A DNA stretch of 64,000 bases, taken from assembly GCA_023386045.1 (NCBI GenBank), contig JAEWKK010000006.1, positions 1-64,000 of the forward strand, read 5' to 3'. The notes under the pieces were generated by a model. That model did no database searches. It saw nothing but the letters and a program-made list of their open reading frames with translations, and was not told the DNA's origin. Both the position numbers and the translations under genes were made by a program. This DNA is from Bacteroidota bacterium. GTDB lineage: Bacteria > Bacteroidota > Bacteroidia > Chitinophagales > Chitinophagaceae. Positions 18,508 through 27,904 of this stretch are shown here, piece after piece. Every line of letters begins with the position of its first letter. Positions within the stretch are counted from its first letter, which is position 1.

Positions 18508-19278
18508 ATGAAGACAAAAGAGGATATCGTAAAGAACTGGCTTCCGAGGTATACAGGCGAATCGTTGGATAATTTTGGAAAATTCTTCTTACTGACCAAT
18601 TTCAGCAATTATGTAAAGCTTTTTGCCGAATGGCATAATGTTGAAATAATAGGCAGGGATAAACCCATGCAATGTGCTACTGCCGATGGCATCACTATCA
18701 TCAACTTCGGTATGGGCAGTCCTACCGCAGCAACTGTTATGGACCTGCTGACTGCAGTACAACCTGAAGCTGTACTCTTCCTGGGCAAATGCGGAGGATT
18801 GAAAAAAAGAAATAAACTCGGTGATCTCATTCTTCCTATTGCAGCCATACGCGGAGAAGGAACTTCCAACGATTATTTTCCTCCGGAAGTACCTGCGATG
18901 CCTGCATTTGCTTTACAAAAAGCCATTTCAACTACCATCCGTGATTATGGTGTTGATTACTGGACGGGTACGGTATATACAACAAACCGACGCGTTTGGG
19001 AACATGATGAGGAATTTAAAGAATACCTCCAGGCCATCAGGGCTTATGCCATTGACATGGAAACTGCCACGATTTTTGCAGTAGGTTTCTATAATAAAAT
19101 TCCAACCGGCGCCCTTCTTTTAGTAAGCGATCAACCCATGATACCGGAAGGCGTAAAAACCGAAGAAAGCGATAAAAAGATCACTGAACTTTTTGTAGAG
19201 CGTCATCTCAAGATCGGCATTGATTCTTTAAAACAGCTGATCCACAAAGGAATGACCGTGAGACATCTCAAATTTTAA
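18508..19278 (+). CDS. amn: AMP nucleosidase (short form)
   Basis: The 256-residue protein belongs to the PNP/UDP superfamily. Motifs include INFGMGSPTAATVMDLL, LGKCGGLK and the purine/ribose loop AIDMETATIFAVG. It lacks the extra N-terminal domain of proteobacterial AMP nucleosidase; the short form is usual in Bacteroidota. It would split AMP to adenine and ribose 5-phosphate. A related nucleoside phosphorylase activity cannot be excluded by eye. It is divergent from the HSDR_N gene with only 29 bases between. Confidence 0.85.
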   Translation: MKTKEDIVKNWLPRYTGESLDNFGKFFLLTNFSNYVKLFAEWHNVEIIGRDKPMQCATADGITIINFGMGSPTAATVMDLLTAVQPEAVLFLGKCGGLKKRNKLGDLILPIAAIRGEGTSNDYFPPEVPAMPAFALQKAISTTIRDYGVDYWTGTVYTTNRRVWEHDEEFKEYLQAIRAYAIDMETATIFAVGFYNKIPTGALLLVSDQPMIPEGVKTEESDKKITELFVERHLKIGIDSLKQLIHKGMTVRHLKF

Positions 19279-19294
19279 CCCTGAATCATTGAAC

Positions 19295-19684
19295 ATGAAA
19301 TTGCTGTTATCATTTATCTTCCTCGCCACAATGGCCTTCACTGAAAAAGGTTGTAAAAACAAAAAAAACCAGGATAAAAATTGTTATAAAGGAAGGCTTG
19401 AAATCAAAGCCAATTGCATGAACTATACGATCTCGGTTCTCGAAGGAAATATAGATTCAGGCCTGGTAGAAAAATCCTGGACTGATGAAAACACTGGCAA
19501 GACTTATAACAATGCCTTTGCCCTTGCAAGCAAATGCAGCTTCCCAGATTCCATTCAACAGGGTGATGAATTTTATTTTGTGATCGATACAACAACTAAA
19601 CAGGATTGTGCTGTTTGTTTAATGTATTATCCTGTGCCTCAAAAAAAGCTGCCCATCAAAATACTCAAAGATCCCTGCCCTTAA
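19295..19684 (+). CDS. Small exported cysteine-rich protein, unrecognised
   Basis: With the ATG at 19295 the product is 129 residues: a hydrophobic start (KLLLSFIFLATMAF), a Cys at about 20, a Lys/Asn-rich linker and a small domain with about six cysteines ending in PVPQKKLPIKILKDPCP. The Cys at 20 is preceded by EKG, a poor lipobox, so lipid attachment is doubtful. A TTG two codons upstream is less likely. It follows amn by 16 bases and precedes the ABC ATPase by 10 bases, so it probably lies in one transcript. Confidence 0.65.
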   Translation: MKLLLSFIFLATMAFTEKGCKNKKNQDKNCYKGRLEIKANCMNYTISVLEGNIDSGLVEKSWTDENTGKTYNNAFALASKCSFPDSIQQGDEFYFVIDTTTKQDCAVCLMYYPVPQKKLPIKILKDPCP

Positions 19685-19694
19685 TTCTGAATAA

Positions 19695-21395
19695 GTGCCA
19701 GCACCATTAATTTCCATTCAAGATCTTGCCATTGATTTTGTAACAGATCAACAGGTTACAAAAGCGGTGAAGAATATTTCAATTGAAGTAAATCGTGGTG
19801 AGATCCTTGCCCTTGTTGGAGAAAGTGGTTCAGGAAAATCCGTTACAGCATTATCTATTTTAAAACTTTTACCCCAACCGCCAGCAAGGTATCAAAGCGG
19901 GAAAATTATTTTCAGTGAAGATGGATATTCTTCACTTGATCTTTTATCTGCCGATCAGAAAACCATTCAGGATATACGTGGAAACAAGATCGCCATGATC
20001 TTCCAGGAGCCCATGACTTCTCTCAATCCTGTTATGAAATGTGGCGAACAGGTAATGGAAGCCATTCTCAGACACAAGAAACTATCATCAATAAAAGCAA
20101 AGGAGATCACCATCAGCTGGTTCAGTAAGGTGCAGTTGCCTTCACCTGAAAAAATATTTGACCGTTATCCTCACCAGCTCAGTGGAGGCCAGAAACAAAG
20201 GGTGATGATCGCTATGGCCATGTGTTGCCAGCCTTCGCTACTGATCTGCGACGAACCCACCACGGCTCTTGATGTTACAGTGCAGAAAACCATTCTCGGC
20301 CTGATAAAAGAATTACAGAAGGAAGAAGATATGGGCGTCATCTTTATCACACATGACCTGGGAGTGGTGTCTGAAATTGCTGATCGGGTGGCCATCATGT
20401 ACAAAGGCGAGATTGTTGAGCAGGATGAAGTAAAAAATATTTTTACCGCAGCAAAGCATCCCTATACCAAAGCCCTCATTGCCTGCAGGCCTGCCGAACA
20501 TGAAAAGGGACAGCGATTACCGATAGTAGCTGATTTTATTTCCGGCAATCAGTTTGAAACCAGCCATTCAGAAAATCCAATCATTGCCAGGCTTGAGCCT
20601 TCAGAAATACTGGTAGAGGCAAAGAACCTGGTAGTAAGATTTCCTTCAACCACCAATTTATTTGGCAGGGTCACTTCTTATTTCACTGCTGTGAATGACG
20701 TAAGCCTGGAAGTATGGAAAGGAGAAACACTGGGACTTGTGGGAGAATCAGGATGTGGCAAAACAACACTGGGAAGAACACTGCTGCGACTGATAGAACC
20801 TGATTCAGGATCCATCATTTATAATAACAGGGATATTACCCAACTCGAAGGAAAAGAATTAATCAATCTCAGGAAGGAGGTGCAACTTGTTTTCCAGGAT
20901 CCTTACTCCTCGCTCAATCCACGCCTTACCGTTGGAGCCGCCATTGCAGAACCCATGAAAGTTACAGGACTGATAAAAACCAGTGGTGAAAGAAAAAAAA
21001 GAGTAGCCGAATTGCTGGACAGGGTAAATCTTCCTTCACATGTAGCAAACAGGTATCCGCATGAATTTTCTGGCGGTCAGCGTCAACGTATTGTTATTGC
21101 CAGGGCACTGTCGATGAACCCGGGTTTCCTGGTCTGCGATGAATCTGTTTCTGCTCTTGACGTAAGCGTTCAGGCACAGGTATTGAACCTGTTGAATGAA
21201 TTGAAAAAAGACCTGGGCCTTACCATGTTATTTATTTCCCATGATCTGTCTGTAGTAAAATATATGTGCGACCGGATCATGGTCATGCAGGCAGGATCCA
21301 TAATAGAAAGTGGTGCTGCAGAAGATGTTTATCACCGGCCGCAGCACCACTATACAAAGGCTTTACTGGAAGCTATCCCTAGTCTCCGAAATTAA
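19695..21395 (+). CDS. Fused double ATPase of a peptide/nickel-type ABC transporter
   Basis: The 566-residue protein joins two OppD/OppF-like ATPases. The first has Walker A VGESGSGKS, signature LSGGQKQR and Walker B LLICDEPTTALD. The second has VGESGCGKT, FSGGQRQR and FLVCDESVSALD. Each carries the oligopeptide-family C-terminal end (HPYTKALIACRP and HHYTKALLEAIP). The start is a GTG at 19695. No permease or binding protein is nearby, so its partners are encoded elsewhere. The last 17 bases overlap the convergent TraB/GumN gene. Confidence 0.93.
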   Translation: MPAPLISIQDLAIDFVTDQQVTKAVKNISIEVNRGEILALVGESGSGKSVTALSILKLLPQPPARYQSGKIIFSEDGYSSLDLLSADQKTIQDIRGNKIAMIFQEPMTSLNPVMKCGEQVMEAILRHKKLSSIKAKEITISWFSKVQLPSPEKIFDRYPHQLSGGQKQRVMIAMAMCCQPSLLICDEPTTALDVTVQKTILGLIKELQKEEDMGVIFITHDLGVVSEIADRVAIMYKGEIVEQDEVKNIFTAAKHPYTKALIACRPAEHEKGQRLPIVADFISGNQFETSHSENPIIARLEPSEILVEAKNLVVRFPSTTNLFGRVTSYFTAVNDVSLEVWKGETLGLVGESGCGKTTLGRTLLRLIEPDSGSIIYNNRDITQLEGKELINLRKEVQLVFQDPYSSLNPRLTVGAAIAEPMKVTGLIKTSGERKKRVAELLDRVNLPSHVANRYPHEFSGGQRQRIVIARALSMNPGFLVCDESVSALDVSVQAQVLNLLNELKKDLGLTMLFISHDLSVVKYMCDRIMVMQAGSIIESGAAEDVYHRPQHHYTKALLEAIPSLRN

Positions 21396-24300
21396 GTCCC
21401 CGCATGAATCCATAAGGATCTTTATTTTCATTGACATAAAATTCAGCTGCACTGTTTCTTTTGGCGTATTGCATTTTCTTTAATGCCTTTTTCAATTGCG
21501 AAGCCAGCGGGGTATCTTCTTCAATTTTTGTATCATTCATCTCAGTAAAATCATACTGCATCTCTTCATAGTATTTCAGTTTCTTCTCAAAGCTGAATTG
21601 CTTCGGATCTGTAGGTATCAGTCCAACAGTAGCCAGCTTCCAGTTATTGTCTTCTTTCTTTTGCTTGTACTTGAAGAAGTAAACATAACCGCTCCTGTCC
21701 TTATGCTGAACCGCGATCCTGTCAATATAAACAAGTGTATCAGGCTTATTATAGGTGTTTCTTGAGAAAAGCTTGCTTTTTGCCAGGTCGATATGGTTAT
21801 TGAACTTATCAGGAAAAAGCTTTAGCATTTTCTTTTCCTTCAGATCGGTATATAATTCATACCTGTAATCATCAAGAGCAGCAAAAAAGCTGAACATGGA
21901 ATCTGGAACGGCTTTTTTGTTGTGAAGCAATAACATCACAGTATTATACTTCAGCCTTTTATCATTACTATTCAATAGCTGTTTGACCAGTTGCGGAACA
22001 GCGGGATTCTTATCCCAGAAAGGCATCAGCAAGGTGGCGTATAAACTCAATTCGCTGTTGCCATAATCACGTTCATTATTATTCTGGTAGTAAGAATATT
22101 CATCCTTGTCTTCATCCACTTCCTGTGCCTTCTCTATCTGTTTGCTTTTTTCCTTAATGATCTGCTTTTTTAGAAGCTGCTTTGCTTCAATCAAAAATTT
22201 TGACTGGTACATCTCGTAGTCTTTTGCGGCAACGAGATTACTGTCGATGAGCGTACCCAGTAACTCCATCATGGGCGACTCATAATCATTGATATTGATC
22301 AGCGGTAAAAGATCTTTAATAATAGTGGCAGTTAGCTGAACAGAATCAGAAAGGTCGTCAAGAAAATTACCAGATCTTGAATAAGAACTGTAATCGTAAT
22401 CCTCATACGGCCCCTGGATGGTTGTCCTGATGTTATAAGAATAGGAATTATTATTGTTGCCAATTCCCAGGACAGGAGGATCACTGATCATGATATCCCT
22501 GAATACACCATAAGCATAAGCCGTTTTCTGATTCAGTAATGCTTCCAGAGCTGTATACTGCAATTCAATGGTATCACCGGCGGCGAAATAAATATCCTTC
22601 AGGAAATCTGCAGATTCTTTCGATTTCACAAATGCCAGCTGCCAAACGAAATCCTTTTTAACATCCAGGTATTTCTTTTCTTTCCAGGTCAGGCTTTCCA
22701 GGGCTTTCTTTAATTGCTTCAGATCAGTAGAATCAAAGTCCACCTTGCCAACATTCTTTACAGCCCGCTTGTGCATCATGGTATCAGTGCTGAAAAAATC
22801 TTCAAAGAAAAGCGCTGTTTTCCTTTGCCTGATATTAGTTCCTTTCACCGTATCGCTTGGCTGGAAACTGTCGAAGAAACTGGTAATAAAAGAACTTGGT
22901 TTTGTGAGTGTATCACCTTCCATTTCTATCCTGTGCTCTACACCATCACGACTGAACAGTTTACCTCTTACATAACGGCTGCTTTTGGGATCTCCCATCA
23001 CATATTCAAAAACGCTGACCTTATTAGGAAGGTCATAAGACTTACGGCTCCTGAAAGTCCAGTCCATCCTTGCTGTTTCAAAGATCATGGTATCTTTCTT
23101 TGATTCAACAGTATCCGTATCGTAATAATAACGGGAAGGCTTTCTGAAACTCACATAAACTTTTTCACCAGTTGAATCATTCGCTACCAGCCTGCTTTTA
23201 TAAGTATTCTGTTCTTCAAGCAACAGGTCTTCATCCTGGCTGGCCTTGATATTGTAAATGTTTTCAGGATAAAGAGAAATCTTTTTGGCTTTCTCCAAAG
23301 GCACTGGCGAGCTGACCGTATAATATAAACTGGTATCGGCTTGCTTTTCAGGCTGACCATATATGTATGGCCTGATAGCAAAAGAATTCAGGAATTTTCC
23401 CATGGAAGGATTTTCCGATCTTCCCTGTGAGAGCAAGGTATAATAATGAGTCCCCTGGATCAGGAAACGGGCCAGGGCAATTGATCCATCCTTGTATTTA
23501 TATTTTGCATCCAGTGCTGAATAACCATTGTGTTTGGTTTGCTTCCGGCTGATCAATTTATCAATGAAGTCAGATGAGCCAAAGCTTTCTTCCATCAGCC
23601 CGAGGTCGAATGTATCTTCTTCAACAAAATCATAATTATGTACATCAGTTCGGATGACCTGGTAAGAGGTCCTGGTATTTTTATCAAGCGCCATGAATTG
23701 CCAGTTGCCCTGTTGTTTAGATACTACAGGTAAATGGGGGAATTCAGCTTCGAAACCTCCATAAGAAGGACTCCATTTTTGCCAGCCTGTTTTTTGTTCA
23801 GCAAACTCAATGCTGTTAAAGAAAAGGTCTGCTTCCTTTCCCTCTCTTACATAATCACCATTCCCACTCATTTTAAAAATGATGATCTCAAATGGGGTTG
23901 CAAAAATATTATAGCGCTGGTAGTCGCCGCGCCTTGTGCGGTTCAGCACTTCATATCCCTTGTATCCGTTTTTGGCAATACTTGTTTTGGAAAGGATCTT
24001 TCCCGGGATATTCTCATACATCACGCTGTCGATTTTACGTAAAACAGTTGCCTCACTATGGCCCCACATCAGACTGTTGGTATTGATGCGTGTTACGATA
24101 TAATAACTGCCATTGCTCATGTCTGCAAACTGTTGCTGCACAAAAGGCATGAAGGGGCTTTCAAAAACATAAAGCTTACCGGGGAGGCTCACACTAAAAA
24201 AGCTGTCTGCAGAAACCTGCCTGCTAAAACTAACAGGAACACGGATCTTTTCTACTTCATCTTTATGCTTGCTGTCCCTTTCTGTCATTTTAATAGGTCT

Positions 24301-25185
24301 CAGCTTATAACCCATTTTCCTTAACAACTCGATCACGCCTCTGGCACCCGGAAGATGTGCGGCTCCTACTCCAACAAAAACTGATTGCTTTGTTTTCAAA
24401 ATAGAATCAACAGAGTTTGCCTGGATTTCATTGCGCTTGTAGAGGAATTTTTCATCAAAAGCCGGTGAAGTGGAATTCACTTTATTGATAGAATCCAGCC
24501 AGTCTAGGTTGCCGGTACGGTAAGCATCTTCCAGCTTGCTGTAAGAAAGGTCCTCATCATAATCATAGCTTCTTTCTTTTTTATTTTTCTCACGCGCCGC
24601 ATCTTCATAAGCTTCTTTCATCAGGCGCATGCTTTCATCAAAATTCTCAACACCCAAAACTTTCTTACCCCATTTTTTACCTGCCTGGTAAATATGCATG
24701 TCCAGGTAAGTATCTTCTTCAAAATCAGCGGCACGATCGGAATTGTTGCGGTATAAAAAATTATTGATCATTGATGGACTGCTGTAGAGAGCCGCCTCTA
24801 TCACTTTTTCATAAGGAGCAAATTGTAAAGTATTAATGGTGAGATAATCTTCAGGACCGGAGTTTTTACGGTAATTCCGGAACATGTTGTACATGCCTTC
24901 ACCTTCCATGTCATACCTTGAAAAATCTTCCTGCCAGGTGCCCATATCGGTTTCCAGGGCTACCACATCAGCATTCTTAAGGCCAATGTAAAATGAGTCG
25001 GAAAGGTGGAATACCATTTTACTACTCACGTGCATGGTCCCAAAAAGATAGGATGGCTTTTTCAGGCCATTGCCCGAAATCTCCCATAAAAGGCTGGGAT
25101 ATTTTTTTGCCGGTACTTTAATTTTCTGTGAATAAACAACTGTAGAGAGCAAGAGTGAAACTGCAGCAAGAATCAGGGTCCTCAT
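21379..25185 (-). CDS. Very large TraB/GumN-domain exported protein
   Basis: The 1268-residue protein has a signal peptide (residues 1-19) and a TraB/GumN domain over about 30-300, recognised by LFGTMHVSSKM, ALETDMG and FVGVGAAHLPGARGV. The usual family length is about 300 residues. Here roughly 950 more follow: a beta-rich middle with a FEAEFPHLPVV-type segment near 480, a long charged stretch, and a helical, repeat-like part at about 800-1200. TraB/GumN proteins resemble metalloproteases and some bind heme or hormones. Function here is unknown. The C terminus overlaps the ABC ATPase gene. Confidence 0.82.
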   Translation of the reverse strand: MRTLILAAVSLLLSTVVYSQKIKVPAKKYPSLLWEISGNGLKKPSYLFGTMHVSSKMVFHLSDSFYIGLKNADVVALETDMGTWQEDFSRYDMEGEGMYNMFRNYRKNSGPEDYLTINTLQFAPYEKVIEAALYSSPSMINNFLYRNNSDRAADFEEDTYLDMHIYQAGKKWGKKVLGVENFDESMRLMKEAYEDAAREKNKKERSYDYDEDLSYSKLEDAYRTGNLDWLDSINKVNSTSPAFDEKFLYKRNEIQANSVDSILKTKQSVFVGVGAAHLPGARGVIELLRKMGYKLRPIKMTERDSKHKDEVEKIRVPVSFSRQVSADSFFSVSLPGKLYVFESPFMPFVQQQFADMSNGSYYIVTRINTNSLMWGHSEATVLRKIDSVMYENIPGKILSKTSIAKNGYKGYEVLNRTRRGDYQRYNIFATPFEIIIFKMSGNGDYVREGKEADLFFNSIEFAEQKTGWQKWSPSYGGFEAEFPHLPVVSKQQGNWQFMALDKNTRTSYQVIRTDVHNYDFVEEDTFDLGLMEESFGSSDFIDKLISRKQTKHNGYSALDAKYKYKDGSIALARFLIQGTHYYTLLSQGRSENPSMGKFLNSFAIRPYIYGQPEKQADTSLYYTVSSPVPLEKAKKISLYPENIYNIKASQDEDLLLEEQNTYKSRLVANDSTGEKVYVSFRKPSRYYYDTDTVESKKDTMIFETARMDWTFRSRKSYDLPNKVSVFEYVMGDPKSSRYVRGKLFSRDGVEHRIEMEGDTLTKPSSFITSFFDSFQPSDTVKGTNIRQRKTALFFEDFFSTDTMMHKRAVKNVGKVDFDSTDLKQLKKALESLTWKEKKYLDVKKDFVWQLAFVKSKESADFLKDIYFAAGDTIELQYTALEALLNQKTAYAYGVFRDIMISDPPVLGIGNNNNSYSYNIRTTIQGPYEDYDYSSYSRSGNFLDDLSDSVQLTATIIKDLLPLININDYESPMMELLGTLIDSNLVAAKDYEMYQSKFLIEAKQLLKKQIIKEKSKQIEKAQEVDEDKDEYSYYQNNNERDYGNSELSLYATLLMPFWDKNPAVPQLVKQLLNSNDKRLKYNTVMLLLHNKKAVPDSMFSFFAALDDYRYELYTDLKEKKMLKLFPDKFNNHIDLAKSKLFSRNTYNKPDTLVYIDRIAVQHKDRSGYVYFFKYKQKKEDNNWKLATVGLIPTDPKQFSFEKKLKYYEEMQYDFTEMNDTKIEEDTPLASQLKKALKKMQYAKRNSAAEFYVNENKDPYGFMRGLNFGD

Positions 25186-25295
25186 AAACGGTCGGTTAGT
25201 TTAAGATTTTAGATTACAAGAGAATTGAAGATAATATAAAGCCTCATGAATCCGGTTCTTTACAAAAAATTTAATCCAAATTTTGATTTAACCCT

Positions 25296-25303
25296 TATTT
25301 TTG
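25296..25303 (+). promoter_or_regulatory. Promoter -7 box TATTTTTG upstream of queA
   Basis: An exact TAnnTTTG box lies 112 bases before the queA ATG. Transcription starting about 7 bases later would give a leader of roughly 105 bases that contains the whole structured element at 25318-25399. A TTTG at 25282-25285 is too close to be a standard -33 element. Confidence 0.45.
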
Positions 25304-25317
25304 CGGCCTTTAAAGCT

Positions 25318-25399
25318 AAATGACCTGCCCGGTGCCGTAAGACCGGGGGTTGTCCCGCAACTCTTCTGCACGGTTTGCGTCATGAGGCCAGAAATCATT
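25318..25399 (+). promoter_or_regulatory. Structured queA leader resembling a cobalamin riboswitch core
   Basis: A perfect six-pair stem cccggt/accggg (25328-25333 with 25342-25347) carries the GGTG...AA..CC pattern, followed at once by GTTG-tcccg-CAAC (25349-25361), which matches the cobalamin-riboswitch hairpin with a CCCG loop and the CaaCT that follows it. A possible closing stem aatga/tcatt (25319-25323 with 25395-25399) brackets the element, and GCCAGAAATC (25387-25396) resembles the B12 box only partly. The element is shorter than usual, with no clear peripheral kissing-loop arm. Ligand binding is inference. Confidence 0.5.
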
Positions 25400-25415
25400 A
25401 ATTGAAAAACAGCCC

Positions 25416-26465
25416 ATGAAGCTTTCACAATTCAAGTTCGACCTGCCACTCAACCTTATTGCCCAGCATCCTGCCAAAAAACGTGAAGACGCCCGTATGA
25501 TGGTGGTTCATCGTAAGACCGGCCAGATGGAAAACAGGTATTTCAGGGACATCCTTGAGTATTTCGATGACAAGGACGTATTTACCGTAAACAATACCAA
25601 GGTTTTTCCGGCCCGCATGTATGGCCGTAAGGAAAAAACCGGCGCCAAGATCGAGGTCTTCCTTTTGAGAGAACTGAACAAAGAACATCGCCTTTGGGAT
25701 GTGATCGTTGATCCCGCAAGAAAGATCCGCGTAGGCAACAAACTTTATTTTGGAGATACAGAAGAACTGGTGGCTGAAGTGATCGACAATACCACTTCAC
25801 GAGGCCGTACCATCAAATTCCTGCACGAGGGCACTGATGACGATTTCAGGCTGGTGCTTGAAAAATATGGTGAAACTCCTTTACCCAAGTATATCAAACG
25901 CAAGCCTGACGAAGAAGACCGCGAGCGCTACCAGACTGTTTATGCCAAGCATGAGGGCGCTGTGGCTGCTCCTACTGCAGGACTGCACTTCAGCCGCGAA
26001 CTCATCAAGCGTTGCGAGATCAAGGGTATCCGCTTTGCCGAAGTTACACTTCACACCGGCCTGGGAACTTTCAGGCCTATTGAAGTGGAAGACCTGAGCA
26101 AACATAAAATGGATGCCGAATACTATCGCATAGAAGATGCCGCCTGTAAAATCGTGAATAAGGCTAAGGAAACCGGGCACCGTATCTGCTCTGTTGGTAC
26201 AACCACCATGAGAGCACTGGAATCTTCAGTCACCGCTCAAAAATTACTGAAGCCTTCTGAAGGCTGGACCAATATTTTTATCCATCCTCCATTTGATTTC
26301 AGCATTGCTGATTCTCTGGTGACAAATTTTCATCTGCCCAAAACCAGCCTGTTGATCATGACCTGTGCTTTCGCAGGCTATGATCTTACTATGGAAGCAT
26401 ATAAGAAAGCGATAAAAGATAAATACCGTTTCTTCAGCTACGGTGATGCCCTGCTGATCGTTTGA
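25416..26465 (+). CDS. queA: tRNA preQ1(34) S-adenosylmethionine ribosyltransferase-isomerase
   Basis: QueA adds the ribosyl part of SAM to preQ1 at tRNA position 34 and makes epoxyqueuosine. The 349-residue length fits the family. Typical segments are FDLPLNLIAQHPAKKREDAR at the start, EKYGETPLPKYIKR near 150, AAPTAGLHFS near 185, ITLHTGLGTFRP-like VTLHTGLGTFRPI near 210 and a final YRFFSYGDALLI. The ATG follows a structured leader of about 100 bases and the gene ends in a clear terminator. The next step, epoxyqueuosine reduction by QueG, uses cobalamin, which makes the leader interesting. Confidence 0.96.
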   Translation: MKLSQFKFDLPLNLIAQHPAKKREDARMMVVHRKTGQMENRYFRDILEYFDDKDVFTVNNTKVFPARMYGRKEKTGAKIEVFLLRELNKEHRLWDVIVDPARKIRVGNKLYFGDTEELVAEVIDNTTSRGRTIKFLHEGTDDDFRLVLEKYGETPLPKYIKRKPDEEDRERYQTVYAKHEGAVAAPTAGLHFSRELIKRCEIKGIRFAEVTLHTGLGTFRPIEVEDLSKHKMDAEYYRIEDAACKIVNKAKETGHRICSVGTTTMRALESSVTAQKLLKPSEGWTNIFIHPPFDFSIADSLVTNFHLPKTSLLIMTCAFAGYDLTMEAYKKAIKDKYRFFSYGDALLIV

Positions 26466-26491
26466 TGAAACCGGATATAAACAATAAATAG

Positions 26492-26516
26492 AAAGCCAGG
26501 CATGCCTGGCTTTTTT
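26492..26516 (+). terminator. Intrinsic terminator of queA
   Basis: A nine-base perfect stem aaagccagg/cctggcttt has a four-base catg loop and T6 on the plus strand. On the minus strand, where aspartokinase ends at 26536, the T tract is weak and the position is upstream-facing, so it serves mainly queA. Confidence 0.88.
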
Positions 26517-26535
26517 CATGGAAAGACTATCAGTT

Positions 26536-27855
26536 TCAAAGGCCAAACAAACCGCTGTTGAGTTGTTGCAATACCTGCTTCTTAGTGCCACTGCCTACAA
26601 GAATAGAAATATTATGCTCACTCCCTCCATAAGAAACCATGCGTACATCAATATTGCTCAGGCTATCAAAAACCTTTTTTAAAGTATCAGCATGTGCAGC
26701 GATCTGGTTGCCAACTATGCTGACGATGGTCTGATCCTTATCGATCGCAACCGTGCTGAATACTGATAACTCTTTTTCGATCTGGGCCAGGGCTGAATCA
26801 TTGTCGATGGTCAGTGATACTGCCACTTCGGAAGTAGTGATCATATCAATAGAGGTGCGGTATTTTTCAAAAACCTCAAAGACCTTTCTTAAAAAACCAT
26901 AAGCCAGGAGCATGCGGCTGCTCCTGATATTAATAGCAGTAATACCATCTTTGGCCGCAACGGCTTTCACGCCTATGGAAGCTGCCTTCTCAGTAATGAT
27001 GGTACCCTTCGCTTCTGGTTCCATTGTATTCAGCAATTTCACCGGCACCTTGTACTGCTGCGCAGGCCAGATAGAAGCAGGATGAAGGATCTTGGCGCCG
27101 AAATAGGCCAGCTCCGCTGCTTCATCAAAACTGAGTTGTTCGATAGGAATTGTTTTGTTGACAATTCGCGGATCGTTATTATGCATACCGCTGATGTCTG
27201 TCCATATCTCGCAAACAGATGCCTGAATGGCTGCAGCGATCAGTGATGCAGTATAATCACTTCCACCTCTTTTAAGGTTATCCACTTCTCCTCTTGCGTT
27301 GCGACAGATATAACCCTGCGTGATGAATAATATCTGGTTGGGATAATGACTCAGGCAACGTAACAATTTTTCCCTGATCACTTCCACCTGGGGTTCGTCA
27401 TTGGCATCAATGCTCATAAAATCCAGGGCAGGTATCAACTCATGGTCTATGCCCTGCTCTTCCAGGTAAACTGAAAATAGTTTTGTGGAAAGCAATTCAC
27501 CCTGTGCAAGAATATCCTTGCTCAGGGCTTCGCTATAGGAGATGCGTAAAATGATATGGAGAAATTCAAAATGCTCTTTAAGGATTTCTTCCGCACTTTG
27601 CTTTGCAGTTGGAGAATGAACCAGGTGATTGATAAAATCGCGGTAGCGGGCTTCAAGCTGATCGATCTTTTCTCTTGCAGCTTCTTTTTGTCCTTCAGCC
27701 AATAATTGTCCGATCTCCACCAATGAATTAGTGGTACCTGAAACAGCGCTGAGCACAACGATCCTTGCTTCATCATCCGCGGTAACCAGCTTGGCCACTT
27801 CATGCATGCGCTCTGGCTTACCAACAGATGTCCCTCCGAACTTCATTATTTTCAT
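26536..27855 (-). CDS. lysC: Aspartate kinase
   Basis: The enzyme phosphorylates aspartate, the first step to lysine, threonine and methionine. The 439-residue protein starts MKIMKFGGTSVGKPERM, has the kinase-domain motif RGGSDYTASLIAAAI and ends in two ACT-type regulatory domains (about 300-439: TSIDMITTSEVAVSL and QTIVSIVGNQIA). No homoserine dehydrogenase domain is fused, so it is a monofunctional kinase. The gene symbol is by family; lysC and thrA-type paralogs are not separable here. The dehydrogenase gene lies upstream on the same strand with a 49-base gap. Confidence 0.92.
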   Translation of the reverse strand: MKIMKFGGTSVGKPERMHEVAKLVTADDEARIVVLSAVSGTTNSLVEIGQLLAEGQKEAAREKIDQLEARYRDFINHLVHSPTAKQSAEEILKEHFEFLHIILRISYSEALSKDILAQGELLSTKLFSVYLEEQGIDHELIPALDFMSIDANDEPQVEVIREKLLRCLSHYPNQILFITQGYICRNARGEVDNLKRGGSDYTASLIAAAIQASVCEIWTDISGMHNNDPRIVNKTIPIEQLSFDEAAELAYFGAKILHPASIWPAQQYKVPVKLLNTMEPEAKGTIITEKAASIGVKAVAAKDGITAINIRSSRMLLAYGFLRKVFEVFEKYRTSIDMITTSEVAVSLTIDNDSALAQIEKELSVFSTVAIDKDQTIVSIVGNQIAAHADTLKKVFDSLSNIDVRMVSYGGSEHNISILVGSGTKKQVLQQLNSGLFGL

Positions 27856-27904
27856 AAACCTGAATAAATTTTTGATCAGCGCAAAAATAGGCCTGCATTG
27901 GCTT

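Noticed and set aside
25318..25399. preQ1 riboswitch in front of queA
   Set aside because: The short preQ1 aptamer pattern (C-rich loop with an A-rich tail pairing) is not present; the visible core fits cobalamin aptamers better.
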